Shown piece by piece: positions 1 to 8,541 of a stretch of DNA of 64,000 nt; position 1 is the stretch's first letter; the number at the start of each line of letters is the position of its first letter. The notes below the pieces were generated by a model. It made no database searches, was not told the DNA's origin, and saw only the letters and a list, made by a program, of their open reading frames with translations. A program made the position numbers and the translations under genes. This stretch comes from Aurantibacter_A sp965215845 (GTDB taxonomy: Bacteria > Bacteroidota > Bacteroidia > Flavobacteriales > Flavobacteriaceae): contig CBDCEL010000004.1 in the NCBI GenBank assembly GCA_965215845.1, positions 2,170,001 through 2,234,000 of the forward strand, in the 5' to 3' direction.

Positions 1-101
1 CAAACACTTCGACCTTCACGGGCCAAAATGTTAGCGGCCACCAGCCCGCCCATACCACTTCCTATGATTACGGCATCGTAATACTCCTTTATCTTCGCCA
101 A
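1..101 (-). CDS. FAD/NAD(P)-dependent oxidoreductase, N-terminal fragment (phytoene desaturase-like)
   Basis: Only the first ~33 codons lie in the window; the rest runs off the left edge. They contain a Rossmann dinucleotide-binding fingerprint (YDAVIIGSGMGGL) followed by an alpha-helical AANILAREG, as in phytoene-desaturase-like flavoproteins. The frame has a stop just upstream and no ATG before the fingerprint, so a TTG at 101 is the most likely start; it overlaps the end of the MMPL gene by 13 bases. Such oxidoreductases occur in flexirubin clusters, but their exact step is not settled. The substrate cannot be told from this fragment. Confidence 0.7.
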   Translation of the reverse strand, partial: MAKIKEYYDAVIIGSGMGGLVAANILAREGRSV

Positions 102-3100
102 ATCGCATTATTTTTTTCTTGGTACACCATCTTGAACCCAAGCTTTTCCAAAATTTTTGCACCCCTGCCAAAACTATGCCTTAGCAAAATCAAGATAGCG
201 ATTTCATCGGTTATATGCATCGCTCGCTTATCAAAATTAAAGGAGGCCAAATTGAGGATTAAAATGGTTGCCTTTTGCACCAGGGCCGTTTCGATGGAAT
301 CATAGACAGAAATGCGACCTCGATATTGGCTTGTAAAAGTGTTGGTCAATAGTTTTCGAGTTGTTTTATCAGGATAATAGGAATGGATTTTTCTATCGGC
401 AGAATCCATTGAAAGCAAGATGTCCAATTGCCCATGATCTTCTGAAATATGTATAATACCGGCCTTATTTTCTACGGTGTCCATTATTTTCTTATAGAAG
501 GATTTATTGGCGGCAAAATCTCTTTTGACCGATTTGTAGACCGTATTGCCTTTGTATTGGAATTCTTCGAACAAAGCTTTCTCAAAATAGGAAGTGTTCT
601 CGATTTCATCCCTGAATTTTTCAAACTCCTCTCTAAAATGGGCGCCAATTTGTTTTGTTCTTTGGCGATCCGTGTCACCAAAAGATCTATCTGCAAAAGG
701 AATCCGTTCCAAGATTCTTACCGTAATACTTCCATCACGAATAACGATACTGTTTCTCGGTTGTACTTCTGAATTTCCATGGATGAGAACTGGAAGCACA
801 TCCAACTTCAAATGTTCGGCCAAGTAAAAAGCTCCCTTATGCCATCTTTTTATTTTGTTGGTTTCAGATCTTGTTCCTTCTGGAAAGACCATCAAAGAGT
901 AACCCTGATCTAACTTTTTTTGCAGATGGGGCAGACTTTTTTCTATGCCTTCTGAAACTGGATAAAACTCGGCCAAACGCGCCGCAAAACGAAAGACGGG
1001 TGAATTATAGACCCAGTCATTGACCAGAAAAATAATTTTTGGATGCAACATGCCAATGGTCAATGAATCGAGGGCCGAAGCATGGTTGGCGATGATCATT
1101 GCCGGCTTTTCAAAGGTTTCGTTATGGGGATTGAGCACTTTTTTCTTTACAAAGGGATTGCTGTAAAGAACGGACTTCAAAAATTTCGATACCGTTCGAT
1201 GGTACCAATCCATCTTGACTTTTTTGCTGATCGGAACAATTTTGATCAGCATCGTACTAATGATTGAAAATAGCACCCCGCCCAACGCGTAATATGTGGT
1301 GGAAAGGGCCGAATGTATCAAGACCCTTAATGAAATGGGTCTTTTTTTATGGCTTCCGATGAACAGTTTGAATAACAGGGGCTGGATGCTGAAGGCAATT
1401 GCCACGGCCGATAGAATGCCGATCAACGATACGGCGGAAATCGAATATAAAGCCGGATGTTTGGCAAATATCAAGACACCGACCCCCGAGATTGTTGTTA
1501 TTACCGACAGAATGATAGAGGTGCGGTGCGTTGGTAGTGTCCGCTCTCCCGTCTTGAGTTCTGTTAACAGCCCATTGGTCATAAAGATGCTGTAGTCGAC
1601 CCCTAATCCGAAAATGAAGGTGCAGACGATGATATTGAAAATATTGAAATGAATATTGAACAGGCCCATGATGCCGACGGTGAGAATCCAGGTCAAAAAA
1701 ATTGGAAGGGCCGTGACCAAGGTCAGGGAAAAACTTCGATAGTAGAGAACCAAAATCAATAAAACGGCAAGAACGGAATAACCGATCAGGCGATTGAAGT
1801 CATTTTTCAGATTGCCCAAAAAAGTTTCATTCACCCCTTGTCGATCGATGAGCACAGTGTCCGGAATATTTTCAAAGGTGTTGTTGACCTTTTGCACTTG
1901 AGACGAATCAAGTTTGATTAGTGAATTGATGGTAATGAAATCGCCTTTTGCACTTATGTAATCATCAATTTGAACAATCTTCAAGTCTTTGAATTCTTCG
2001 ACCTTTATAGGGGCGAAATCAGAACTAAGGAGTCGGTAAAAAGCATTGAAGGTTTTTGGTTTGAAACCCAATTCGTTTCCACTGGCGATTAAATTTTGTT
2101 GCAAGGCATTGATTTTTTCGGCTTCCCAAAATTGTTTCCAATGGCTTATCTTTTTGTTTTGGGTAGCTGGCGATTGCACTAATCCGCCGACCCCACTGTA
2201 ATTGATGATTTGGTTTTCACGTTTAAGATTTCTTAGGCTCTGGTGCAGTTTGTCATTGGTTTCAAGAACTTCCTCTAGATTGTTTCCGTAGGCCGTAAGG
2301 TAAATCGATTTCGATTCGAGATTGGTCAGGGCATCCATTCTTTGACGTGCGGCAATGAGGTCTTCAGGTTCATAATTGAGTTTGGCGATATCCTTGTCGA
2401 AGACGACTTTTGAATAGGTAAATGCACAGACCAGAAAGAGTATCGAAATCGCTACAACACCTATTTTGCTATTGTGGAAGTTAAGAGAGGCGAAGCGGTC
2501 AAAAAGGGTCTTTCCATTTATCCTTTTAAGGGATGGACTATAGACTTGTGGAATAAAAATCAAGGAGAATACCGATGCTCCAAGTACGCTGATCGCAGCG
2601 AAAATACCCAAATCCTGTAATGCTTGCGACTGCAAAAACAACAAACATAAAAATGCGGAAGCGGTAGTGAGTCCGCTTACCAAAATGGCAGGGGCCACGT
2701 CTTGGTAAAGCCGTTTGATTGAATTTCCATTTCGAATATGTGTCAAAATGTGCAACGAATAATCTAAGGTTACACCCAATAAAATGGACCCTATGCCCAA
2801 TGAAATAGCAGATATTTTGGTGCGAATCAAATAGAGCATCGCCACTGCAAGAAGACCACCGACCCATGTGGGGGTAAATAAAATCAAGGGCAGTGTCAAT
2901 TTTCTATAAAAGAGGACAAGAATCAAAAGTAGGAGGGTCAGCGCTATGCCGACTGTAAATTGAATATCCTTTTTTATTTGTCGGGCATTGGCGATTGCAA
3001 CCAAAGTACCGCCAAAATATTCTGCCATGACCTGTGTCTTAAAAGAGGTGTTCAATTTGTTCTGAAGGTCGTAAAGGGCATCGACAAATGGCTCGTTGTT

Positions 3101-3769
3101 GGCCGTGTCGTTGGGTTCAAAAACCGGATTTATAAACAACAGGATGTTCTGTTCATCGCTGCTCATGAGAAAGCCGTCCTTAAGTTTGAAGTCATCTCCA
3201 AAGCTCAATTCCTGCAGTTTTTTTAGGGCGATAAAAGAAAGACCTAAAGGGTCTTTTAAAATGGTCTCTTTGGCGATAATCCCCGAAGGGGAAATCAACA
3301 TTTTATAGTTTTCTTTCGTGATTGCCGAAATACTGTCTCGGGATAGCCTCTTTGAAACGGTTTCATAATCGGATTCTTCCAAAAAAAGCGGCAGGTTCTG
3401 ATAAACAAAATCCATGGAATTGAGGACCGCGTCATCATTGACCTGCCCCTGAATACTTTTTATGTAATCTGATGAATTTGTGTTGATGCGATCAAGGAAT
3501 CGGGTTGCATAATCAATGAGGTCTTCCGTACTCCCTTCTTCCAGTTTGTGAATGTTCACCACGATCTTGTCGGCGAAGTTGACCGATTTCAAAACCTTTT
3601 GGAGTTCCTCAGCTTCTTTGGTTATGGGTATTAGTTTTGAAATGTCCTCCTCGAATTCGACACGTGAGGCGAGAAATGTCAATACGCCCAAAAGCGTCAA
3701 AATCAAAATAAGACCATGCCAACGATGGGATTTTATCCACCTATATAAATCGTTGAAAAACCTACCCAT
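89..3769 (-). CDS. MMPL/RND-type exporter fused to PlsC acyltransferase and a C-terminal Rossmann-like domain
   Basis: A very long protein (1226 aa from the chosen start) with three parts. Residues ~1-850 form an RND/MMPL transporter with two halves, each with one N-terminal membrane helix, a periplasmic domain and a bundle of helices. At ~890-1080 comes a PlsC-type acyltransferase with NHASALD (HX4D) and FPEGTRSE motifs. The last ~140 residues are predicted alpha/beta and look weakly like a class I methyltransferase, without a clear SAM motif. It probably exports a lipid-like pigment or precursor while acylating or tethering it. Start: ATG at 3769 (MGRFFNDLY) was preferred over ATG at 3778; both overlap the upstream gene by 8-17 bases. 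Transporter and acyltransferase calls are firm, substrate is inferred from the cluster. Confidence 0.85.
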   Translation of the reverse strand: MGRFFNDLYRWIKSHRWHGLILILTLLGVLTFLASRVEFEEDISKLIPITKEAEELQKVLKSVNFADKIVVNIHKLEEGSTEDLIDYATRFLDRINTNSSDYIKSIQGQVNDDAVLNSMDFVYQNLPLFLEESDYETVSKRLSRDSISAITKENYKMLISPSGIIAKETILKDPLGLSFIALKKLQELSFGDDFKLKDGFLMSSDEQNILLFINPVFEPNDTANNEPFVDALYDLQNKLNTSFKTQVMAEYFGGTLVAIANARQIKKDIQFTVGIALTLLLLILVLFYRKLTLPLILFTPTWVGGLLAVAMLYLIRTKISAISLGIGSILLGVTLDYSLHILTHIRNGNSIKRLYQDVAPAILVSGLTTASAFLCLLFLQSQALQDLGIFAAISVLGASVFSLIFIPQVYSPSLKRINGKTLFDRFASLNFHNSKIGVVAISILFLVCAFTYSKVVFDKDIAKLNYEPEDLIAARQRMDALTNLESKSIYLTAYGNNLEEVLETNDKLHQSLRNLKRENQIINYSGVGGLVQSPATQNKKISHWKQFWEAEKINALQQNLIASGNELGFKPKTFNAFYRLLSSDFAPIKVEEFKDLKIVQIDDYISAKGDFITINSLIKLDSSQVQKVNNTFENIPDTVLIDRQGVNETFLGNLKNDFNRLIGYSVLAVLLILVLYYRSFSLTLVTALPIFLTWILTVGIMGLFNIHFNIFNIIVCTFIFGLGVDYSIFMTNGLLTELKTGERTLPTHRTSIILSVITTISGVGVLIFAKHPALYSISAVSLIGILSAVAIAFSIQPLLFKLFIGSHKKRPISLRVLIHSALSTTYYALGGVLFSIISTMLIKIVPISKKVKMDWYHRTVSKFLKSVLYSNPFVKKKVLNPHNETFEKPAMIIANHASALDSLTIGMLHPKIIFLVNDWVYNSPVFRFAARLAEFYPVSEGIEKSLPHLQKKLDQGYSLMVFPEGTRSETNKIKRWHKGAFYLAEHLKLDVLPVLIHGNSEVQPRNSIVIRDGSITVRILERIPFADRSFGDTDRQRTKQIGAHFREEFEKFRDEIENTSYFEKALFEEFQYKGNTVYKSVKRDFAANKSFYKKIMDTVENKAGIIHISEDHGQLDILLSMDSADRKIHSYYPDKTTRKLLTNTFTSQYRGRISVYDSIETALVQKATILILNLASFNFDKRAMHITDEIAILILLRHSFGRGAKILEKLGFKMVYQEKNNAIWRR

Positions 3770-4964
3770 TGCTGACATTGATATTTTTCCGATTAAAAAA
3801 CAAAAGAATGAGGTAGCCAATCAATCCGAAAAGAGAGGCACAGACAATCGCAAGTACAAAACTACCGATGATATAGGCCTGTAAATGTTTAAGGGCGCCA
3901 AGGTCTTGCACAATATCCTCCATTGAAAAATTGAGTTCATTGCCCGTGACCAGACCGCCGGTCTGAAGGCTCAAAAAGACCACGAACGGAATCAAGGGAG
4001 GTATGCTCACATTCGAAAAGGCAAAGGCGATGACCTTGTTCAGTCTCAGAAGTATTGCCAGAGAGAGTACAAGAACGGTATGAAAGCCCCAAAACGGACT
4101 CAAACCGATAAAAGTGCCCAAGGCTATTGAGAGGGCCTTTTTTATGGGCGAATCGCTACTTTGCAAAAAGTCTTCATAGAAAAAGCGCTTAAAGCCTTTT
4201 TTACGGAATTTTCGAAAGAGATCACGGGGTTTGATGTAGATCAAGGCGACCAGTACGAGCCAAGTATTCAAAAGGCTGATCCGTAAAAAATCGATGGTGG
4301 GGCGATAGTGGGAAACGCGCTCAGATTGATCGTACAAAACCCTTATGGGTACATTTTTTAAGTCAATTCCTTTCCACGAGGCTTTTACCATGGCTTCGAT
4401 TTCGAATTCAAACTTATTGGTTTGCAGTTTGATGTTTTCCATTGCCCTAATCGGATACAAACGAAATCCCGACTGCGTATCCGCCAAGGATTTTCCGGTA
4501 GTGACCCAAAGCCAAAAATTCGAGAATTTGTTGCCGAAACTACTTTTCTTGGGTACGCTTTCATGTTCCATATTCCTGCTTCCTATCAACAGAACATTTT
4601 TGTCCTTGGCTACGTTAAGGGCATTTAGAAAAACGGGAATATCCTCTGGAAAATGTTGGCCGTCGGAATCAATTGAAATCGCGAAATCGAAACCCAGGGA
4701 CAAAGCTTTTCTAAAACCAAGGCGCAGTGCGTTTCCCTTTCCCTTGTTGTGTTCCAAATGAATTATGGTCACCTCGGTATATTCTGCCAAGACTGCCTTG
4801 GTATTATCTGTAGAGCCATCGTTGATCACAATGACCTTTAAGGCTTGTTGAACCACCCCATCCAATACTCTTTTAAGGGTTTTGGCATTGTTGTAGGTGG
4901 GTATGATGACGCAGCATTTAAGCTGGGACACTAAGTTTTCTACAGATTGGTCAGTCGTTGGCAC
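3762..4964 (-). CDS. Family 2 glycosyltransferase with C-terminal DUF2062 domain
   Basis: The N-terminal ~235 residues are a GT-A fold similar to dolichol-phosphate mannosyltransferase: IPTYNNAKTL at the start, VINDGSTDNT for nucleotide binding, and DSDG as the metal-binding DXD. The C-terminal ~130 residues carry hydrophobic helices matching DUF2062, a membrane domain. Enzymes of this type move a sugar from a nucleotide or polyprenyl donor to a lipid acceptor at the inner membrane. GT2 genes are also found in aryl polyene clusters of proteobacteria, so a glycosylated intermediate or export-linked role is plausible but unproven. It is the last gene before the MMPL fusion and overlaps it. Length 400 aa is usual for this fusion. 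Confidence 0.85.
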   Translation of the reverse strand: MPTTDQSVENLVSQLKCCVIIPTYNNAKTLKRVLDGVVQQALKVIVINDGSTDNTKAVLAEYTEVTIIHLEHNKGKGNALRLGFRKALSLGFDFAISIDSDGQHFPEDIPVFLNALNVAKDKNVLLIGSRNMEHESVPKKSSFGNKFSNFWLWVTTGKSLADTQSGFRLYPIRAMENIKLQTNKFEFEIEAMVKASWKGIDLKNVPIRVLYDQSERVSHYRPTIDFLRISLLNTWLVLVALIYIKPRDLFRKFRKKGFKRFFYEDFLQSSDSPIKKALSIALGTFIGLSPFWGFHTVLVLSLAILLRLNKVIAFAFSNVSIPPLIPFVVFLSLQTGGLVTGNELNFSMEDIVQDLGALKHLQAYIIGSFVLAIVCASLFGLIGYLILLFFNRKNINVSNG

Positions 4965-5003
4965 TTGTTAATCGTTCAAGATATTGCCTGGAAATAAAGG
5001 AAC

Positions 5004-5069
5004 TGTCACATTGAGCGTAGTCGAAATGCATGGGTACAAAGCGGGTCTTCAACTTCGCTCAGACTGACA
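5004..5069. repeat. Imperfect inverted repeat resembling a dispersed REP/MITE-like element
   Basis: Left arm TGTCACATTGAGCGTAGTCG (from 5004) pairs with the right arm ending in CGCTCAGACTGACA (to 5069); the shared core is TGTCA, TGAGCG and TCGAA/TTGAA. About 20 bases separate the arms. Near-identical TTCGACTACGCTCA motifs are scattered between genes in many Flavobacteriaceae genomes (recalled, not searched). It sits in the 151-base gap between the 162-aa lipoprotein gene and the glycosyltransferase gene, inside the pigment operon, so its transcript could fold into a hairpin there. Confidence 0.6.
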
Positions 5070-5115
5070 ATAAAGGCACAGTCAATTCGCAGAACAAAGA
5101 TAGCGATTACCAATC

Positions 5116-5604
5116 CTAAAACAATTGCTTCTCTTCGGCGGTAAAGGCATCAGCTTGCTGTACGTAGCCCTTTACAAAAGCTTGGATTTCTGAAGAAGTC
5201 TCAGAGGAAAAATGCTCGATAATAAAGTCTTTATCCGATTCAATTTGGTCTTTGTATTTGAGAAATTTCGGAGAATTTTCCTGTACACCCAACCGAATGC
5301 ATCGGATTTCAATATTTTCTGGATCTTTTTCCACGGCATGTTCGAGAAGCGATACGCCTTCCTTAAAAAAAGCTTTTTTATCCTTTATGCCTTTGGCATG
5401 TTTGGCCATGATAGTGGAAATTCCACCTTTGTAGGCAATATATATAGCCCTGTCATCTTCAGTAATTCCGGCAAAGGACTCGTACATTTTTTGTGTTATT
5501 TCTTTGCTGTCATTGGCCAAAGGATAGTTTTTTCGGATTTCCGAAAGGTTGGGCCCTAAAAAGCAACCAACTAGAAAACAAACAACAAAAGTAAAGGGCT
5601 TCAT
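5116..5604 (-). CDS. Small predicted lipoprotein of the pigment cluster
   Basis: A 162-aa protein with a short signal peptide and an LVGC lipobox (Cys14), predicted to be lipidated and held in the periplasm or at the outer membrane. The rest is mainly helical and charged, with a possible TPR-like stretch (LLEHAVEKDPENIEIRC). I do not recognise a family. The start shares one base with the stop of the dehydratase gene upstream, so the two are likely co-translated. Position between biosynthetic genes and the glycosyltransferase/exporter genes suggests a role in transport or assembly of the pigment; that is inference only. Confidence 0.7.
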   Translation of the reverse strand: MKPFTFVVCFLVGCFLGPNLSEIRKNYPLANDSKEITQKMYESFAGITEDDRAIYIAYKGGISTIMAKHAKGIKDKKAFFKEGVSLLEHAVEKDPENIEIRCIRLGVQENSPKFLKYKDQIESDKDFIIEHFSSETSSEIQAFVKGYVQQADAFTAEEKQLF

Positions 5605-5981
5605 TAATCGACTATTTTAAAAGTAGCGCTCAATTTTAATGCCAGAGTATCATCGAATGATGAGGTATTCTTTACCTTGACCATTCCCTCTATTTCTGAA
5701 TACTCAATATTAAGGGTGAGCGGCCTACTCTTTCGGGGATCGATTATTGCCATAAATTTTATGTTCGAACAGTTCGAGAGAAACAAGGTTTTTTCTATGG
5801 CCCTTTCTGTAAGTTCCTTGATTATTTGAATCATGCAAACCCCTGGCATCACAGGGTTCCCGGGAAAGTGACCTTCGAAAATCTCGTGGTCTTTGTTTAG
5901 CGTGACAGTCGCAACCACCTTTGCATCATTATTGTCAAAAGAGATTACTTCATATAGATTTTCGATCAACATGTTCGTCAT
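5604..5981 (-). CDS. FabZ-like hot-dog protein, probable 3-hydroxyacyl-ACP dehydratase
   Basis: A 125-aa single hot-dog domain with the FabZ signature EGHFPGNPVMPGV (His38). In FabZ the second catalytic residue is a Glu six residues after the PG; here the equivalent position is Gln52 (PGVCMIQ), so activity may be altered or non-catalytic. Expected role is removal of water from 3-hydroxyacyl-ACP to make the conjugated double bonds of the aryl polyene. The start overlaps the stop of the outer-membrane protein gene by 4 bases (ATGA). Two more hot-dog proteins are encoded at 18095-18992, so this one may have a different partner or substrate. Confidence 0.8.
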   Translation of the reverse strand: MTNMLIENLYEVISFDNNDAKVVATVTLNKDHEIFEGHFPGNPVMPGVCMIQIIKELTERAIEKTLFLSNCSNIKFMAIIDPRKSRPLTLNIEYSEIEGMVKVKNTSSFDDTLALKLSATFKIVD

Positions 5982-6565
5982 AATTTAAATTTATAGGCGG
6001 CTCCGATTTGAAAAACCCCATTCAAATTGCTGCCTTCTTCCTCATAAAAATTGTCTTCGCCCAGAAAGTCAACACTTATGGTTCCCTGTTTGTAACGTGC
6101 CTCAATACTGAGTCCGAAAGGGAATTCAAAGCCTATGCCTCCCATGGCGACAACATCGACCGGTGAGATTTCGTCGTCGATATCGAAATTGGTCAAACCG
6201 ATGAAATTATTTTTTAGGTTAATATCCAACCCGATGCCCAACATGAAATGGAAACCATTGTTCGGAGTTACGTAAAACTTGTTGGGCACACCAATAGATA
6301 GATAATCAATATTTACATCGCCATAATCTGAAGAGTTGGATTTGCCGCCTTGGCGGGAATAAAGAACTTCAGGTTGCAGTGCGTAATAATCGGTAATAGG
6401 GATTTTTACGAAAGCGCCGATGTAGGGCCCAATTTTCGAATCAAGTCTGGTCTTGCTGATACTTGAACTATTGAGGCCCATCTTTATACCGGGGCGCGCC
6501 TGTGCATTGACCACACCGTAGGACATTAGGGCCAAGAACATAAAAATACTACCTATCTTCTTCAT
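5978..6565 (-). CDS. Outer-membrane beta-barrel protein (PorT-like family)
   Basis: A 195-aa protein with an N-terminal signal peptide ending near VNAQA and then alternating hydrophobic beta strands and turns, ending in a hydrophobic strand (IGAAYKFKL), as in small Bacteroidota barrels of the PorT/outer-membrane beta-barrel family. It follows directly on the stop of the upstream lipoprotein gene. Within the operon, next to LolA- and LolB-like genes, it is well placed for a role in inserting or anchoring the pigment in the outer membrane, though general barrels of this family have many roles. Confidence 0.75.
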   Translation of the reverse strand: MKKIGSIFMFLALMSYGVVNAQARPGIKMGLNSSSISKTRLDSKIGPYIGAFVKIPITDYYALQPEVLYSRQGGKSNSSDYGDVNIDYLSIGVPNKFYVTPNNGFHFMLGIGLDINLKNNFIGLTNFDIDDEISPVDVVAMGGIGFEFPFGLSIEARYKQGTISVDFLGEDNFYEEEGSNLNGVFQIGAAYKFKL

Positions 6566-7174
6566 CTACAGCGCTTTTAAGGCAATTTCCAATTTGACGT
6601 TGTGGTGCACGATTTTGATTTCACTTGCAATGTTATCATTTATTCCTGAAAACAAGAAAGTGACCTTTTCTTTTCCGTTAGCGGTGCGGACAATTTTTTT
6701 GAGTTTTTTATTGGCAACATAGTAGTAGTGTCTTTTATCTAAAAGTTCAGACTCGATTATAGTATAATTGTCTTTTGAAAAAGATCTTAATAAAATCGGT
6801 TTTTGCGTAATTAGAGCCAAAAAATCGCGTTTTAGTACGTTTTTGAGTACTTTTTTATCCATTTCTGGCAAAATATGATTGATTTTTAGGTTTTTTTGCA
6901 GAAATTCAAAATCAAAAAGCTTGTTTCCCATTTCGGTTGTAAAAACGATTCGATGATGCTCGTCTCCCAGCTTTTTTACGATGAAGATTCCACTGAAAGA
7001 ATTTTTTAAAACCTTGATGTCGGCTTTGTAGACGAAGTCTTTTGCGCTATCTGAAAAGTAGGGATTGAGTATTTCCAGCCTTTCGGATATTGTCTTTTCA
7101 AAATTTTGTTTTTTTGGGTAAGATGCGCACCCAACGAATACAAGCAGAAAAATACTAATGGGCAAAAACCGCAT
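6566..7174 (-). CDS. Predicted outer-membrane lipoprotein, possibly LolB-like acceptor
   Basis: A 202-aa protein with signal peptide and lipobox (FVGC, Cys16), then a beta-rich region. Its gene overlaps the end of the LolA-like gene by 20 bases, so the two are translated together. In proteobacteria the periplasmic carrier LolA hands lipoproteins to the lipoprotein LolB, which has the same fold; a pigment-specific pair working the same way is a natural reading here. I see no specific LolB motif, so the LolB-like call rests on size, lipidation and partner. Confidence 0.65.
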   Translation of the reverse strand: MRFLPISIFLLVFVGCASYPKKQNFEKTISERLEILNPYFSDSAKDFVYKADIKVLKNSFSGIFIVKKLGDEHHRIVFTTEMGNKLFDFEFLQKNLKINHILPEMDKKVLKNVLKRDFLALITQKPILLRSFSKDNYTIIESELLDKRHYYYVANKKLKKIVRTANGKEKVTFLFSGINDNIASEIKIVHHNVKLEIALKAL

Positions 7175-7772
7175 CGGGAAGATCTTGATTCGTCATTCGG
7201 CTCGAAAAAATGATATGGGTGTAATCATCGGAGGGCTCTATCATCTTGACCTCGGTAACCTCTGCTTGCGAGTTAAAAATCATTTGAAATTCCCTGATAT
7301 ATTGGGCGAATTTTTTATCCCTTGGTACGAATCGCACTTCGACGGCGCTTTCGATTTGGAAATACGAAATATCGAACTCCGCCACATCGAACATATCCCC
7401 GGTAACACTTCCGCTGATCAGTTTGTTGAGCTGCCTGAACAATTTGTTCGAACCGATATCGACATTGCTTTTATCCCCTTCATTGTTGATATACAACATG
7501 TCATTTTTGAATAAAACCGCATATGAAAAGGGCGAAACATATTCCCATTTTACCAAATCAGGACTTTTAAAAGATAATTTTCCCCTCGATTCGATATCGT
7601 TCGACAAAAAATCAAGGTGCTTTTTCTGTACAAAGTCGGCTGTAATCGTATTTGTGGTCTCAGCCAATGATTTGACTTTTGAGCGCAGGGCGGAGGCCTC
7701 AGATTCGCTCATCTGGGTTTGGGCCGTGACGAAGGTAGAAAGAAATAGAAATAAGTAGAACAGCCTATTCAT
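7155..7772 (-). CDS. LolA-like periplasmic carrier protein
   Basis: A 205-aa secreted protein with signal peptide (cut after VTAQ) and the LolA pattern: an early helix, then TADFVQKKHL, a strand pair with SRGKLSFKSPDLVKWEY, and later DKKFAQYIREFQMIF. LolA proteins bind acyl chains in a half-barrel and carry them across the periplasm. LolA-like genes are a standard part of aryl polyene and flexirubin clusters, so the likely cargo is the lipid-like pigment or an intermediate. The start overlaps the deacetylase stop by 8 bases (ATGAATAG). Confidence 0.85.
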   Translation of the reverse strand: MNRLFYLFLFLSTFVTAQTQMSESEASALRSKVKSLAETTNTITADFVQKKHLDFLSNDIESRGKLSFKSPDLVKWEYVSPFSYAVLFKNDMLYINNEGDKSNVDIGSNKLFRQLNKLISGSVTGDMFDVAEFDISYFQIESAVEVRFVPRDKKFAQYIREFQMIFNSQAEVTEVKMIEPSDDYTHIIFSSRMTNQDLPDAVFAH

Positions 7773-8541
7773 AAGCCCTGATATTTAAAAGCTCGTCGAC
7801 AGTGACGGCCTTAAGGTTATTTACCTGCAAAAATAGCAATAACCGTTCCAACACCTCTACCGTCTTTTCTGAGGTGTCATGCAGCAATACGACGTCACCT
7901 TTGGAGACTTTCGAGGTAATGCGGTTTAAAATGGTTTCTTCTGACCTATCTGTTGTATCCAATGACCTTATGTTCCAACCTATGGAGTTTAACTTGAGCG
8001 TTTTCACCGCTTTTTGAATATTCGGGTTCGTAACGCCAAAAGCTGGACGATACAACCTCATCTTAAAGCCAGCTATTTTTTCCACGACGGAATTGGCCCG
8101 CTTCAATTCGGAAATGACTTTCGAAGTGCCAAAAAATCCAAAACCGTTGGTATGCGAATAGGTATGGTTGCCAACGGAGTGACCTTGTCTCAAAATATCT
8201 TGCACCAACTCAGGATGTTTCTCGGCATTTTTTCCGACAAGAAAAAAGGTCGCCTTTGAGTTGTATTTTTTTAAGAGGGCCAACACTTTTGGTGTAAATT
8301 CTGGGTTGGGGCCGTCGTCAAAGGTCAGCGCCACCAAGTCTTTCGAAAGGGTCTTGTTTGAGTGCAATGAGGTCAAATGGTAGTTCCATTGGATAAAAAA
8401 AGATCCGAAAAGAGTCATCAAGAACCAACAAAACAATATTAAGATGTATGCCCACCAAGGCACGGGCATGAAAAAGTGGATTGCGGCCAATATGGCCAGT
8501 ACAGCTATTGCAAGTAGATTGATCGATTCTCGCCTTAGCAT
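7765..8541 (-). CDS. NodB-type polysaccharide deacetylase family protein, membrane anchored
   Basis: A 258-aa protein with two N-terminal membrane segments (about residues 5-50) and a NodB domain. Motif 1 TFDDGPNP supplies the base and metal Asp, motif 2 HSVGNHTYSH the metal histidines, motif 3 RPAFG the Arg, and LLHD the last catalytic His. So it should be an active metal-dependent deacetylase of N- or O-acetyl groups, facing the periplasm. Why it sits in a pigment cluster is not obvious; together with the GT2 gene it hints that an acetylated sugar or acetyl ester is handled during assembly. Start overlaps the upstream gene by 7 bases. Confidence 0.85.
   Translation of the reverse strand: MLRRESINLLAIAVLAILAAIHFFMPVPWWAYILILFCWFLMTLFGSFFIQWNYHLTSLHSNKTLSKDLVALTFDDGPNPEFTPKVLALLKKYNSKATFFLVGKNAEKHPELVQDILRQGHSVGNHTYSHTNGFGFFGTSKVISELKRANSVVEKIAGFKMRLYRPAFGVTNPNIQKAVKTLKLNSIGWNIRSLDTTDRSEETILNRITSKVSKGDVVLLHDTSEKTVEVLERLLLFLQVNNLKAVTVDELLNIRAYE

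Noticed and set aside
4345..4761. 138-aa plus-strand open frame inside the GT2-DUF2062 gene
   Set aside because: Antisense shadow of a well-supported glycosyltransferase; no start context or family signal.
5004..5069. CRISPR repeat
   Set aside because: Only two arms in inverted orientation, no regular direct repeats or spacers.
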